Assembly (NCBI RefSeq): GCF_049650445.1
Contig: NZ_JBASAD010000011.1
Span: forward strand, 89,535 to 153,534
Direction: 5' to 3'
DNA: 64,000 nucleotides
Origin: Castellaniella sp049650445
GTDB lineage: Bacteria > Pseudomonadota > Gammaproteobacteria > Burkholderiales > Burkholderiaceae_B
Position 1 is the stretch's first letter. Every line of letters begins with the position of its first letter. The notes under the pieces were generated by a model that saw only the letters and a program-made list of their open reading frames with translations, was not told where the DNA came from and searched no databases. This document shows positions 18,713 to 28,508 of this stretch, piece by piece. The position numbers and the translations under genes were made by a program.

Positions 18713-19896
18713 GAAGTTTCCTCGTCATCGCCACCCAGCGTCCCGTCCGCATCCGTCCAGGCATCATCCCAGGCCCGCAGAACGGCGTCCAGCCCGTAGC
18801 GGGCCCGCACCGACTCGGCCGCCGCCCGGCCCCGGGCTTCCCGCTCGTCGGGGCTGGCGCGCATCACCTGCAGCAGAGCCCGGCTCAGCGCCGCCTCGTC
18901 GTCCAGCGGCACCAGCTCGGCCAGGGTGCCGTCCAGCGTCAGTTCCGACGGTCCCGAGGGGCAGTCCGTCGCCACGCAGGGCAAGCCCAGCGCCATGGCT
19001 TCGAGCAGCGCGTTCGGAAAACCTTCGACGCGGGAATTCAGCACGAAGGCATGGGCTGTGGCCAGGTCCTCCCAGGGGGTCCGGCTGAAACCGGGCAGCC
19101 GGACGCGGGATTCCAGCCCCAATTCGCGGACGCGCTGCAGGCAGGCCTCACGCTGCGCGCCCTCGCCCCAGATGCACAAATCCCAAGCGGGGCAGTGCGG
19201 CGCGATCGCGGCGAAGCATTCGATCAGCCGGTCGAATTGTTTGACGGGATTGAAGCGCCCCAGCGCAGCCAGGGTGTGGCGCGGTCCCGCGGGTTCGTGG
19301 TCCCGGCGCTCCGGCAGTCCGTCGGGCAAGGGATTGGGGATCACCGCGAGGCGGCGCACGCCCGGCGCCACCTGCAGCAAATGGTGTGCGCTGCGGCGTG
19401 TCTGTACGGCGACGCGGCGCGCCCAGGGGTAGGTCCAACGCCGCAAGCGGCGCAGGCTGGTTTCCAGATTGACGCTGTGGGCCGGGTCGGTGCGTTCGCC
19501 AACGACCAGCGGCAGGCCCAGGCCGCGCAGGGCCAGCAGCGCCGTCACATTGACGTTGGTCAGAAAGGACAGCACCCGGTCGGGACGGGATTCCCGCGCC
19601 AGACGCCGCAGGGCAGCGAGCTTGGCCACGGGGCGCAACCAGGCCGGGCCGCGCATCAGGTCGGCCAGCCACAGCAGGCGCACGCCGGGGTCCAGCACCT
19701 GGTCGCAGCGCCCGCGTCCGGAATAGCAGCACACCAGGGTGACCTCGTCACCGCGCCGTGCCCAGGCATTGGCCAGTGTGGCCGCCACGCGCTCGGCGCC
19801 CCCCCCGTGCATGGAACTGACGAGAAACAGCATCCGCCTCGGCCGGCCGGCCGAGGCGTCGTGAGAGACCATGCGAGAATCGGCCGGCTCCGTCAT
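18709..19896 (-). CDS. Glycosyltransferase family 4 protein
   Basis: A 395-residue GT-B transferase. The N-terminal acceptor domain has LFLVSSMHGGGAERVAATLA, and the C-terminal domain has LGRFNPVKQFDRLIECFA and the E-x7-E motif RVEGFPNALLEAMALG. The start is placed at 19896 because its ATG shares one base with the preceding gene's TGA (TGATG). It overlaps the fused transferase gene by 4 bases. The sugar and acceptor are unknown; context suggests a lipid-linked surface glycan. It is clearly related to its upstream neighbour, suggesting an old duplication. Confidence 0.87.
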   Translation of the reverse strand: MTEPADSRMVSHDASAGRPRRMLFLVSSMHGGGAERVAATLANAWARRGDEVTLVCCYSGRGRCDQVLDPGVRLLWLADLMRGPAWLRPVAKLAALRRLARESRPDRVLSFLTNVNVTALLALRGLGLPLVVGERTDPAHSVNLETSLRRLRRWTYPWARRVAVQTRRSAHHLLQVAPGVRRLAVIPNPLPDGLPERRDHEPAGPRHTLAALGRFNPVKQFDRLIECFAAIAPHCPAWDLCIWGEGAQREACLQRVRELGLESRVRLPGFSRTPWEDLATAHAFVLNSRVEGFPNALLEAMALGLPCVATDCPSGPSELTLDGTLAELVPLDDEAALSRALLQVMRASPDEREARGRAAAESVRARYGLDAVLRAWDDAWTDADGTLGGDDEETS

Positions 19897-21023
19897 CAGT
19901 TGACCCTCTCGCCCTGGAACACCTGTTCCCACAGGGCCATGATGCGCGCAGTGCCAAAGCGGTCACGCGCATCGACGGCGCGGCCGGCCAGCCGCGACCG
20001 CAGTCCGGCATCGGCCATCAGTTCGGTCAGGCCGGCCGCCAGGGCGTCGGGATCGTCGATCGGCCGGACCAGCACGCCGTCCAGACCCTCGCGGATGATT
20101 TCCCGGGGACCGGTGTCGCAATCGGCCGCCACGCACGGCAGGCCGCAGGCCATGGCTTCGATCAAGGTGTTCGACAGGCCCTCGGCCTGGGAGCTGAGCA
20201 CGTACAGGTCCGCAGCGCCGTACCAGGCCGCCATATTGCCGACGCGTCCCGGCAGGCTGACGCGCTCGCCCAGACCCAGCTCGTCGCGCAGGGACTCCAG
20301 CGCCTCGCGCTGCTCGCCTTCGCCCAGAATGGTCAGATCCCAGTCGGGGAACAACGCCGCCAGTTGAGCAAAAGCCCGCAACAGGCCGTCGAAACCCTTG
20401 ACCGGATGCAGACGACCTACGGCCAGCAGACGATGGCGGCCGGGCACGCACGGCGGCTCCAGCACCGGCTCGCCCTCGACCAGCGGCCAGCGCACGGCGT
20501 TGGGAATGACCTGGGCGCGGACACCGGGCAGATGTTCGTCCAGCCACTGCGCCGTGCCCCGGGTCAGGGCGACGACCGCGTCGGCGCGCGGATAGGTCCA
20601 GCGGCGCAGCCGTTCCCAGAAGGCCGGCAACGGCAGGCTGGGCGGATGGGCATGCTCGGTGGCGATCACGCGGGCACGCCCGCGCGCGGCCAGCACCGCC
20701 AGCACCGAGCCCCGGGTCATCATGCCCAGCACCACGGCCGGGCGGTGGCGGCGCACCAGCCGGCGCAGCGCCCAGACCCGCATCAGATTGCCCCACAAGG
20801 CGCCCACCGGGCCCGCACTGTCGCCCGCCAGCCCCAGCGCGTGGCGCCGCACGCCCTCCGGCAGCGGATAGGCGTCCTCACGATCATCGGTCTGGGTCAC
20901 GATCATCACGCGGCAGCCGCGCGCCAACCAGCCGGCGGCCAGATCCACCGCCACGCGCTCGGCGCCGCCGCCCCGCAGCGAATGGATCACGATCATCAGG
21001 TCGATCCGTTCCACGTTCATCAT
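19896..21023 (-). CDS. Glycosyltransferase family 4 protein
   Basis: A 375-residue GT-B transferase with VIHSLRGGGAERVAVDLAAG at the N-terminus, LLAVGRLHPVKGFDGLLRAF at the interdomain hinge and QAEGLSNTLIEAMACG as the E-x7-E donor site. It belongs to the GalNAc-transferase-like group (PglH/PglJ-like) by overall pattern, but the sugar cannot be assigned. The gene begins 37 bases after the flippase gene and runs directly into the next transferase (TGATG). A start at the second ATG, one codon on, is equally possible. Confidence 0.87.
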   Translation of the reverse strand: MMNVERIDLMIVIHSLRGGGAERVAVDLAAGWLARGCRVMIVTQTDDREDAYPLPEGVRRHALGLAGDSAGPVGALWGNLMRVWALRRLVRRHRPAVVLGMMTRGSVLAVLAARGRARVIATEHAHPPSLPLPAFWERLRRWTYPRADAVVALTRGTAQWLDEHLPGVRAQVIPNAVRWPLVEGEPVLEPPCVPGRHRLLAVGRLHPVKGFDGLLRAFAQLAALFPDWDLTILGEGEQREALESLRDELGLGERVSLPGRVGNMAAWYGAADLYVLSSQAEGLSNTLIEAMACGLPCVAADCDTGPREIIREGLDGVLVRPIDDPDALAAGLTELMADAGLRSRLAGRAVDARDRFGTARIMALWEQVFQGERVN

Positions 21024-21060
21024 GCCCCCTTGACGCTGCGCTTGGGACTACCCGACACGC

Positions 21061-22416
21061 TCACGACTTCAATTCCTCTGACGGTTGTACACGCCGCCAG
21101 GCCAGGCCCAGGTAGCAGACATAGGACAAGGCGTACATGCAGGCAGTCGCCAGCATGATGCCCGCCGCGCCCATGGACGGCGCCAGCACGGTGTTCATCC
21201 AGGCCTTGATGCCGAAATTCAGGACAGCGATGGCCGCCATCCAGCCGTAGCGATTCTGGCTGGCCAGCAACTGCACCAGGATCAGCACACCGAAATAGAA
21301 CGGCAACTGCAACATGCCCCAGCGCAGCACGTGCGCCACGGCGACCGTGTCCTGCGCAGTGAAGGCGCCGCGTTCGAACAGCAGCGACACCAGCCAGGGC
21401 GCCAGCCACCAGCCGATCAGCACCACGATGGCGCCCAGCCCCAGCAGTACAAACGACCACTTCAGCGCCATGGCGCGGGCATGCGCCGCATCGCCTCGGG
21501 CCTGAATGTCGGCCAGCACCGGCAGCGCCGCCCGACCGACCGAGGCCGCCCCCAGGCCGATCATCAGCGACAGCAGCCGCGCCGCGTAGCCCAGGGTCGC
21601 ATTGGCGTTGGCACCCAGTCCGGCCGCCGTGTACTGATCGAGGGGACCGACGAAACTCATGGCCAGTTGGCCGACCAGCATGATGCCGGCGGCGGCCGCC
21701 AGGCTGGACCACTGCGGCGCGTGCCGGCTCAGGCGCGGCCGCACCGGCACACGGTCCGCGCGTCGCGCCAGGAGATCCTGCCACACGGCCTGGACGGCAT
21801 AACCCAGCAGCGTGCCCCAGAGCAGCGGCAGCACCCCGGCGCCCGCAGGTGCCGCCAGCACACAGACCAGGATGGCCAGAGCCGGCACGCTGTCGAGCAG
21901 GGTGTTGATGTGGCGTTCGTGCGCCCGCAGGCGCGCCGCACCCAGGCCCGTCCAGACCGTGAAGAAGGCGGCCGGCGCAAAGCCCAGGATCAGCAGCAGG
22001 CTCATGTCGCGCACGGTGGACGACAAACCCTGCCCCGCCACGTCCAGAATCATCGGCCAGGCCAGGCCCAGCAAGACGGCCGCCACGGCCCCCAGCACCC
22101 AGGCCCAGCCCTGCAGTTCGCCCAGGAAGCGACTGTGTTGAGCAGGCTCGTCCTGACGGCTGCGCACCAGAGCCGGGATCAGCACCACGGAACAGGCGCC
22201 GACCAGCGTCACCGGCAGCCAGCTCGCGATCGTCAGCGTGAACTGGTAAGCGTCCACGGCATCGCTGACGCCGTAGCGGTACGCCACCGCCATTTCCTTG
22301 ACCGCGCCCACGGCCTTGCCCATCAACAGGAAAAAGGCCACGCGGGCCGCGCCCAGGGCGATGCGGCGATGATCGGCGTGCAACTCCGCCAGCCGGCGTT
22401 TCAGCGGCGCGAACAC
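21061..22416 (-). CDS. MurJ/MviN-family lipid-linked glycan flippase
   Basis: A 451-residue membrane protein with about 12-14 hydrophobic helices. The N-terminal segment FFLLMGKAVGAVKEMAVAYR and VSDAVDAYQFTLTIASWLPV resemble MurJ/MviN of the MOP exporter superfamily. Inside a glycan cluster it is likely to act as Wzx, turning an undecaprenyl-linked oligosaccharide across the inner membrane, rather than as the housekeeping lipid II flippase. This is supported by position between wbpP and the glycosyltransferases; a role in peptidoglycan export is not excluded. Confidence 0.8.
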   Translation of the reverse strand: MFAPLKRRLAELHADHRRIALGAARVAFFLLMGKAVGAVKEMAVAYRYGVSDAVDAYQFTLTIASWLPVTLVGACSVVLIPALVRSRQDEPAQHSRFLGELQGWAWVLGAVAAVLLGLAWPMILDVAGQGLSSTVRDMSLLLILGFAPAAFFTVWTGLGAARLRAHERHINTLLDSVPALAILVCVLAAPAGAGVLPLLWGTLLGYAVQAVWQDLLARRADRVPVRPRLSRHAPQWSSLAAAAGIMLVGQLAMSFVGPLDQYTAAGLGANANATLGYAARLLSLMIGLGAASVGRAALPVLADIQARGDAAHARAMALKWSFVLLGLGAIVVLIGWWLAPWLVSLLFERGAFTAQDTVAVAHVLRWGMLQLPFYFGVLILVQLLASQNRYGWMAAIAVLNFGIKAWMNTVLAPSMGAAGIMLATACMYALSYVCYLGLAWRRVQPSEELKS

Positions 22417-22454
22417 GTCAACAAGCCCTCACACGTCTCCTCCGCACACCCGGG

Positions 22455-23480
22455 TCAGCTCAGGAACTGGACGTACCAGGGCATGGCGACTTCCAGACCC
22501 CGCAGGATGTCGAATTGCGGCTCGTAGCCCAGCAGGCCACGCGCCTTGCCGATGTCGGCCTGGGAATGGCGCACGTCGCCCGCACGGAAATCGGCATGGC
22601 GCGGCGCGCGCGCATAGGCCACGCCGTTGCGCCCCAGGATGCCGCGCAGGTGCTCGAACAATTCGTTCAGGGAAGTGCGGGCGTTGAAGGCGACGTTATA
22701 GACCTGGTTGACGCCGTCCGGGCCGGCCAGGGACGCCAGCACATTGGCCTGGACGACGTTGTCGATGTAGCAGAAATCGCGGCTGGTCTCGCCGTCGCCG
22801 TTGATCACGACCTCCTGGTCGCGGATCATGGAGGACACCCATTTCGGGATCACGGCCGCGTAGGCGCCGTCCGGGTCCTGGCGCTGGCCGAAGACGTTGA
22901 AATAGCGCAGGCCGACGGTCTTGAAGCCATAGGCGCGGGCAAATACATCCGCGTACAGTTCGTTGACATACTTGGTGACCGCGTAGGGCGACAGCGGCTT
23001 GCCGATCAGGTCCTCGACCTTGGGCAGGCCGGGATGGTCGCCGTACGTCGAGCTGGAGGCCGCATAGACGAAGGATTCGACCTGGGCATCGCGCGCCGCC
23101 ACCAGCATGTTCAACTGGCCGCCGACGTTGACCGCGTTGGTGGTCAAGGGATCGTTCAGCGAACGCGGCACCGAGCCCAACGCCGCCTGGTGCAGCACGT
23201 GGCGCACGCCCTTGACCGCCTGCTGGCAGGTGTCCAGGTCGCGGATGTCGCCCTCGATGAAGCGGAAGCGCGCCCACTGCGCAGGGCTGACGCGGGACTC
23301 GACCTCGTCCAGGTTGTGCCGGTAGCCGGTGGAAAAATTATCCAGGCCGACGACCGTCTGACCCAGCCCCAGCAGGGCTTCGAGCAGATTGGAGCCGATG
23401 AAGCCGGCGCAGCCCGTCACCAGCCAGGTGCGGGGCTGCGCCTGGAGCTCGGCCCGGACGGATTCGTAGCGAGAAGTCAT
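22455..23480 (-). CDS. wbpP: UDP-N-acetylglucosamine/UDP-GlcNAcA 4-epimerase (WbpP/TviC type)
   Basis: A 341-residue short-chain dehydrogenase/reductase-type epimerase. The NAD-binding GCAGFIGSNLLEALL comes after the ~20-residue N-terminal extension typical of WbpP, and the catalytic SSSTYG and YAVTK motifs (Y-x3-K) are present. WbpP-type enzymes convert UDP-GlcNAc to UDP-GalNAc, or the 6-carboxyl forms as in TviC. Together with the WbpO-type dehydrogenase 9 bases upstream it should supply UDP-GalNAcA (N-acetylgalactosaminuronic acid) to the glycosyltransferases of this cluster. Which enzyme acts first is not visible. Confidence 0.9.
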   Translation of the reverse strand: MTSRYESVRAELQAQPRTWLVTGCAGFIGSNLLEALLGLGQTVVGLDNFSTGYRHNLDEVESRVSPAQWARFRFIEGDIRDLDTCQQAVKGVRHVLHQAALGSVPRSLNDPLTTNAVNVGGQLNMLVAARDAQVESFVYAASSSTYGDHPGLPKVEDLIGKPLSPYAVTKYVNELYADVFARAYGFKTVGLRYFNVFGQRQDPDGAYAAVIPKWVSSMIRDQEVVINGDGETSRDFCYIDNVVQANVLASLAGPDGVNQVYNVAFNARTSLNELFEHLRGILGRNGVAYARAPRHADFRAGDVRHSQADIGKARGLLGYEPQFDILRGLEVAMPWYVQFLS

Positions 23481-23489
23481 GCAAAAGCC

Positions 23490-24764
<1,275 letters not shown>

Positions 24765-24807
24765 TTGGTTCTCCCCGGCATCAATGCCGATTTGACGATA
24801 TGAAATT

Positions 24808-25950
24808 TTAATCGCGCCGTACGCCCCGCCCCAGGGACGGCAACAGCAGCCAGCGCGGCCGTCGCCAGGTCACCAGGCGGATGTACAGCCAGATGTAGGC
24901 TGCGGCGAAAACGCCCATGCTCAGGCACAGCAGCCAGGCGTTGTCCCACCAGAGCGTGGCGGGCACCAGCCCGATCAGCGCCAGCACCCACAGATAGGGC
25001 GAGGTCATGGCGTTGCACAGCGCCGGCAGCGCATGGCGGCGGTCTCGGCTGAACGTGATGCGTACCAGACGGCGAAACACCAGTTGATGCAGGTGCAGCG
25101 CGTCGGGCTGATCCACCGGCACGCCACGTTTGAACTTGCGGCGCCAGATGGAAAACAGCGTCTCGAAGACCGGGTAGAACAGCACGGCCAAGGCATAGAA
25201 GGGCGACACCCCGGGATTGCGCACCACCAGTTGCACGGCCAGCTCAGCCAGCATGAAGCCGACGAAATACGCCCCGCCATCGCCCAGGAAGACCCGGCCG
25301 AAGGGAAAATTCCAGACCAGAAAGCCCAGGGTCGCGGAGGCCAGGGACGTGGCGATGAGGAAAATGGGCATGTCCTGAACCTGCCAGGCGACCAGAGCGA
25401 GCGACACCGCCATCAGGGTGGCGATCATGCCGGCCAGGCCGTTCATGCCGTCAATGATGTTCAGGGCGTGCGTGCAACCGCCGACCGCCACCATGGTGAA
25501 CAGCAGCGAAATGATCGGCCAGGTCGACAGCAGCGTATCGGCCCACGAAAGACCCACGCGCGACACGCCGCCCAGCAGCCACCAGGCGATGCCGGCCGAC
25601 ACGAAGGCCGCCAGCAGGCGCTTGCCGGAACCGATGTCCTTGGTGATGTCCTCGAGCAGCCCGGCGACGAACACCGGCAGCGCCGACACGAACAGTGCCG
25701 GCCACAGCCAGGTCAAGGTCATGTTGCTGGGACCCAGCACCAGCAGACCCGCCAGACTGCCGGCCACCACGGCCAGCCCGCCCACCCGGGGCGCTGCGTG
25801 GGCATGCATGGCCTGGGGCTTGTGCATGTCCGTATCGCCCGTCAGGCGACCGTGCCAGCGTTCCGATACAACGATCAGACCGCCGACCATGAAGGCGACA
25901 ATTCCGATGATGGGCCAGCCGAGCGTCGCGGACAAATTGGAGGCGTTCAA
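24808..25950 (-). CDS. WecA/WbpL-like undecaprenyl-phosphate sugar-1-phosphate transferase
   Basis: A 380-residue polytopic protein (about 10-11 helices) of the MraY/WecA family, which starts glycan assembly by moving a sugar-1-phosphate from a UDP-sugar to undecaprenyl phosphate. The cytoplasmic motifs GLLEDITKDIGSGKRLLAAF, NIIDGMNGLAG, FLGDGGAYFVGF and the C-terminal HLHQLVFRRL are in the expected order. The second motif has E-D where WecA has D-D, as in many Burkholderiales members. It is the first gene of the cluster. A possible -10 (GATAAT on the minus strand, 25974-25979) lies 24 bases upstream, without a good -35. Confidence 0.88.
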   Translation of the reverse strand: MNASNLSATLGWPIIGIVAFMVGGLIVVSERWHGRLTGDTDMHKPQAMHAHAAPRVGGLAVVAGSLAGLLVLGPSNMTLTWLWPALFVSALPVFVAGLLEDITKDIGSGKRLLAAFVSAGIAWWLLGGVSRVGLSWADTLLSTWPIISLLFTMVAVGGCTHALNIIDGMNGLAGMIATLMAVSLALVAWQVQDMPIFLIATSLASATLGFLVWNFPFGRVFLGDGGAYFVGFMLAELAVQLVVRNPGVSPFYALAVLFYPVFETLFSIWRRKFKRGVPVDQPDALHLHQLVFRRLVRITFSRDRRHALPALCNAMTSPYLWVLALIGLVPATLWWDNAWLLCLSMGVFAAAYIWLYIRLVTWRRPRWLLLPSLGRGVRRD

Positions 25951-26026
25951 GTCAGACCTATTGAGGTAAAACGAGATTATCGGCCAATTTTGTAACTTGT
26001 GGTGCGGCGCAGCGGATACAGATGCA

Positions 26027-26065
26027 ACAAAAGGACCCCGCAGATGTGCGGTATCTGCGGGGCCC
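26027..26065 (-). terminator. Rho-independent terminator of gabD
   Basis: On the minus strand, downstream of the gabD stop, CCCCGCAGAT and ATCTGCGGGG (26036-26062 on the plus strand) form a perfect 10-bp stem with a 7-base loop, followed by a four-T run at 26029-26032. It separates gabD from the glycan cluster that begins at 25950. A weaker GTCCGG/CCGGAC dyad lies just upstream of it. Confidence 0.85.
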
Positions 26066-26122
26066 CGTCCGGGCGCACGACCGTCCGACCTGGACCGGAC
26101 GGCGGATCAAACAGTCACAGGA

Positions 26123-27577
26123 TCACAGGCCGCCCATGCACAAGTATTTGACGACCAGATAATCGTCCAGCCCGTAGTGCGAGCCCTCGCGCCCCAGGCC
26201 GGACTGCTTGACCCCGCCGAAGGGCACGGCCTCGTTGGAAATCAGCCCGGTGTTGATGCCCACCATGCCGTACTCCAGCGCCTCGGCCACGCGCCACACC
26301 CGGCCGATGTCGCGGCTGTAGAAATAGGCGGCCAGACCATATTCGGTATCGTTCGCCATGCGGACCACATCCGCGTCGTCGCTGAAACGGAACAGCGGCG
26401 CCAGCGGGCCGAAGGTTTCCTCGCGAGCGAATTTCATCGTGGGCAAGGCGTCGGCCACCACCGTCGGCTGGAAGAAGGTATGTCCCAGCGCATGGGGTTC
26501 CCCCCCGACCAGGACGCGCCCGCCCTGGGCCACGGCATCCGCAATGTGTTCCTGGACCTTGACCACCGCATCAGCATCGATCAGGGGGCCCTGCGTGACG
26601 CCCTCTTCCATGCCGTTGCCCACCTTCAGCTTGCCGACCGCCGCCACCAGCTTGCGGCTGAACGCGTCATACACCGAATCCTGCACGTAGAAACGATTGG
26701 TGCACACGCAGGTCTGCCCGGCATTGCGGTATTTGCTGGCGATGGCGCCTTCCACGGCGGCGTCCAGGTCCGCATCGTCGAACACGATGAAAGGCGCGTT
26801 GCCGCCCAGTTCCAGGGACAGCTTCTTGATCGAGGGAGCACACTGGCGCATCAGCAGGCGTCCGACCTCGGTCGAACCGGTGAAGGACAGTTTGCGCACG
26901 ATCGGGCTGGACGTCATTTCACCGCCGATGGCGGGCGCATCCCCGGTCAGGACGGAGAACACGCCGGCCGGCACCCCGGCCTGTTCCGCCAGCACCGCCA
27001 GCGCCAGCGCCGAAAACGGCGTCTGCTCGGCCGGTTTGACGACCAGCGGACACCCCGCCGCCAGCGCAGCGCCGGCCTTGCGGGTGATCATGGAAGACGG
27101 GAAATTCCAGGGCGTGATGGCGGCGCAGACCCCGATGGGTTCCCGGGTGACGACGACCCGGCGGTCCCGGGCGAACGAAGGGATCACGTCGCCATAGGCG
27201 CGCTTGCCCTCTTCGGCGAACCATTCCAGGAACGCGGCGCCATAGGCGATTTCGCCCTTGGATTCGGCCAGCGGCTTGCCCTGCTCGGCGGTCATGATCA
27301 GAGCCAGATCCTGGGCGTGTTCGGTCATCAGCTCGAACCAGCGCCGCAGGATGGCTGCGCGTTCCTTGGCGGTCATCGCACGCCAAGCGCCCCAGGCGGT
27401 CTGGGCGCCCTCGATGGCCCGACGCGTTTCGGCCGCACCCATGCGGGGCACGGTGCCCAGCAGTTCGCCCGTTGCCGGGTTATGGACGGCAATGGTTTGG
27501 GCGGAATCCGCATCGCACCACTGGCCATTGAGATAAGCCTGCTGGCGCAGCAGGTCCGGTTTTTTCAGTGTCAGCAT
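26123..27577 (-). CDS. gabD: Succinate-semialdehyde dehydrogenase
   Basis: A 484-residue aldehyde dehydrogenase matching GabD in length and motifs: TPWNFPSSMITRKAGAALAAG, LSFTGSTEVGR, the base in LSLELGGNAPFIVFDDAD, and the catalytic cysteine in NAGQTCVCTNR, where the CxC pair is typical of the redox-regulated GabD loop. It oxidises succinic semialdehyde to succinate, usually with NADP+. Succinic semialdehyde is also the product of HpaI, so the enzyme could finish homoprotocatechuate breakdown as well as GABA metabolism. It is divergent from an IclR regulator with palindromes between them. A 2,5-dioxovalerate or glutarate semialdehyde role is possible. Confidence 0.88.
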   Translation of the reverse strand: MLTLKKPDLLRQQAYLNGQWCDADSAQTIAVHNPATGELLGTVPRMGAAETRRAIEGAQTAWGAWRAMTAKERAAILRRWFELMTEHAQDLALIMTAEQGKPLAESKGEIAYGAAFLEWFAEEGKRAYGDVIPSFARDRRVVVTREPIGVCAAITPWNFPSSMITRKAGAALAAGCPLVVKPAEQTPFSALALAVLAEQAGVPAGVFSVLTGDAPAIGGEMTSSPIVRKLSFTGSTEVGRLLMRQCAPSIKKLSLELGGNAPFIVFDDADLDAAVEGAIASKYRNAGQTCVCTNRFYVQDSVYDAFSRKLVAAVGKLKVGNGMEEGVTQGPLIDADAVVKVQEHIADAVAQGGRVLVGGEPHALGHTFFQPTVVADALPTMKFAREETFGPLAPLFRFSDDADVVRMANDTEYGLAAYFYSRDIGRVWRVAEALEYGMVGINTGLISNEAVPFGGVKQSGLGREGSHYGLDDYLVVKYLCMGGL

Positions 27578-27601
27578 GGCTGTGCTTGTGCCTCGATTGA
27601 T

Positions 27602-27637
27602 CGTTCATTATAATGAACGGCGTTTATTGGGATGAAC
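27602..27637. promoter_or_regulatory. Two IclR-type operator palindromes between gabD and the regulator gene
   Basis: CGTTCATTATAATGAACG (27602-27619) is a perfect 18-base palindrome; its core GTTCAT-N4-ATGAAC recurs as GTTTAT-N4-ATGAAC at 27622-27637, 19 bases along, close to two helical turns. The first palindrome contains TATAAT and so overlaps a likely -10 element. The layout fits a dimer-of-dimers IclR regulator acting on gabD, on its own gene, or on both. Confidence 0.7.
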
Positions 27638-27694
27638 AATCTGATATTAACGACCCGGCCCTTCGGGCGTCAATCCGACCCGACAGGTTCTTGC

Positions 27695-28480
27695 ATGCAA
27701 ACCGACAAAATCCTGGCGCCGGCCGTGACCCGCGCCTCTGCCGTACTGGACCTGCTGGCCCGCACCGGCCGCCCCATGGCCCTGGCCGAACTGGCCAAGA
27801 CGCTGCAACTGCCCAAGAGCAGCCTGCACGTCCTGTGCGCGACGCTGGAACATCTGAATCTGGTCACGCGGCTGGACGGCGGACAGATGACGCTCGGGCC
27901 GCACGTGATGATGTGGGCCAACGCCTTCATGACGCGACTGGACATCACGCAGGAATTCTTCGCCTCCTGGGATGACATGCGCGTCCTGCCGGAAGAAACC
28001 ATCACGCTGTCGGTGCGCGACGGCACCGAGGTCGTGTACATCGCCTGCCGCAACGGCAAGCATCCCCTGGGACTGCAATTCCACGCCGGCATGCGGCTGC
28101 CGGCGGTCTATACCGCCACGGGCCTGGCCATGCTCAGCACCCTGCCGGACGCCAGTGCGCGCAAGCTGCTGGACAGCCAACCCGGCGGCTGGCCCACGCC
28201 CCTGACCGATCACGGCCTGCGCGACACCGCCTCAGCCATCACCGAACTGCAACGTATCCGTCAACAGCGCTATTCGACCGACCACGAAGGGGTGCGCGAC
28301 GGCATGTATTGCTTCGGCGCGCCGGTTTTCGATTCGCGCCATCCCGAGGCCGTGGCCGGGGTGGCCGTCAGCATCCGCTCGCTGGAAGCCAACCCGGCAC
28401 TGGAAGAGCGCGCCGGAGACGCCATCCGCAAGCTGGCGGATCGGCTGTCGGAACGGTTGGGGGCTGTACAAGCGTTTTAA
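27695..28480 (+). CDS. IclR-family transcriptional regulator
   Basis: A 261-residue protein with an N-terminal winged helix-turn-helix (about residues 9-70: TRASAVLDLLARTGRPMALAELAKTL, with SLHVLCATLEHLNLVTR as recognition and wing region) and a C-terminal IclR ligand domain (DGTEVVYIACRNGKHPLG, ending FDSRHPEAVAGVAVSIRS). The ATG at 27695 is chosen because it begins the HTH domain at a normal spacing. It is divergent from gabD and 28 bases upstream of gltS, so both are candidate targets. The effector is unknown. Confidence 0.88.
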   Translation: MQTDKILAPAVTRASAVLDLLARTGRPMALAELAKTLQLPKSSLHVLCATLEHLNLVTRLDGGQMTLGPHVMMWANAFMTRLDITQEFFASWDDMRVLPEETITLSVRDGTEVVYIACRNGKHPLGLQFHAGMRLPAVYTATGLAMLSTLPDASARKLLDSQPGGWPTPLTDHGLRDTASAITELQRIRQQRYSTDHEGVRDGMYCFGAPVFDSRHPEAVAGVAVSIRSLEANPALEERAGDAIRKLADRLSERLGAVQAF

Positions 28481-28508
28481 AATGGGGCCAGTCGTACCCG
28501 GAGAGCCC

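Noticed and set aside
25997..27613. A 538-codon plus-strand open frame opposite gabD
   Set aside because: gabD is complete on minus with all catalytic motifs. The opposite frame is rich in His, Gln, Arg and Gly and resembles no family.
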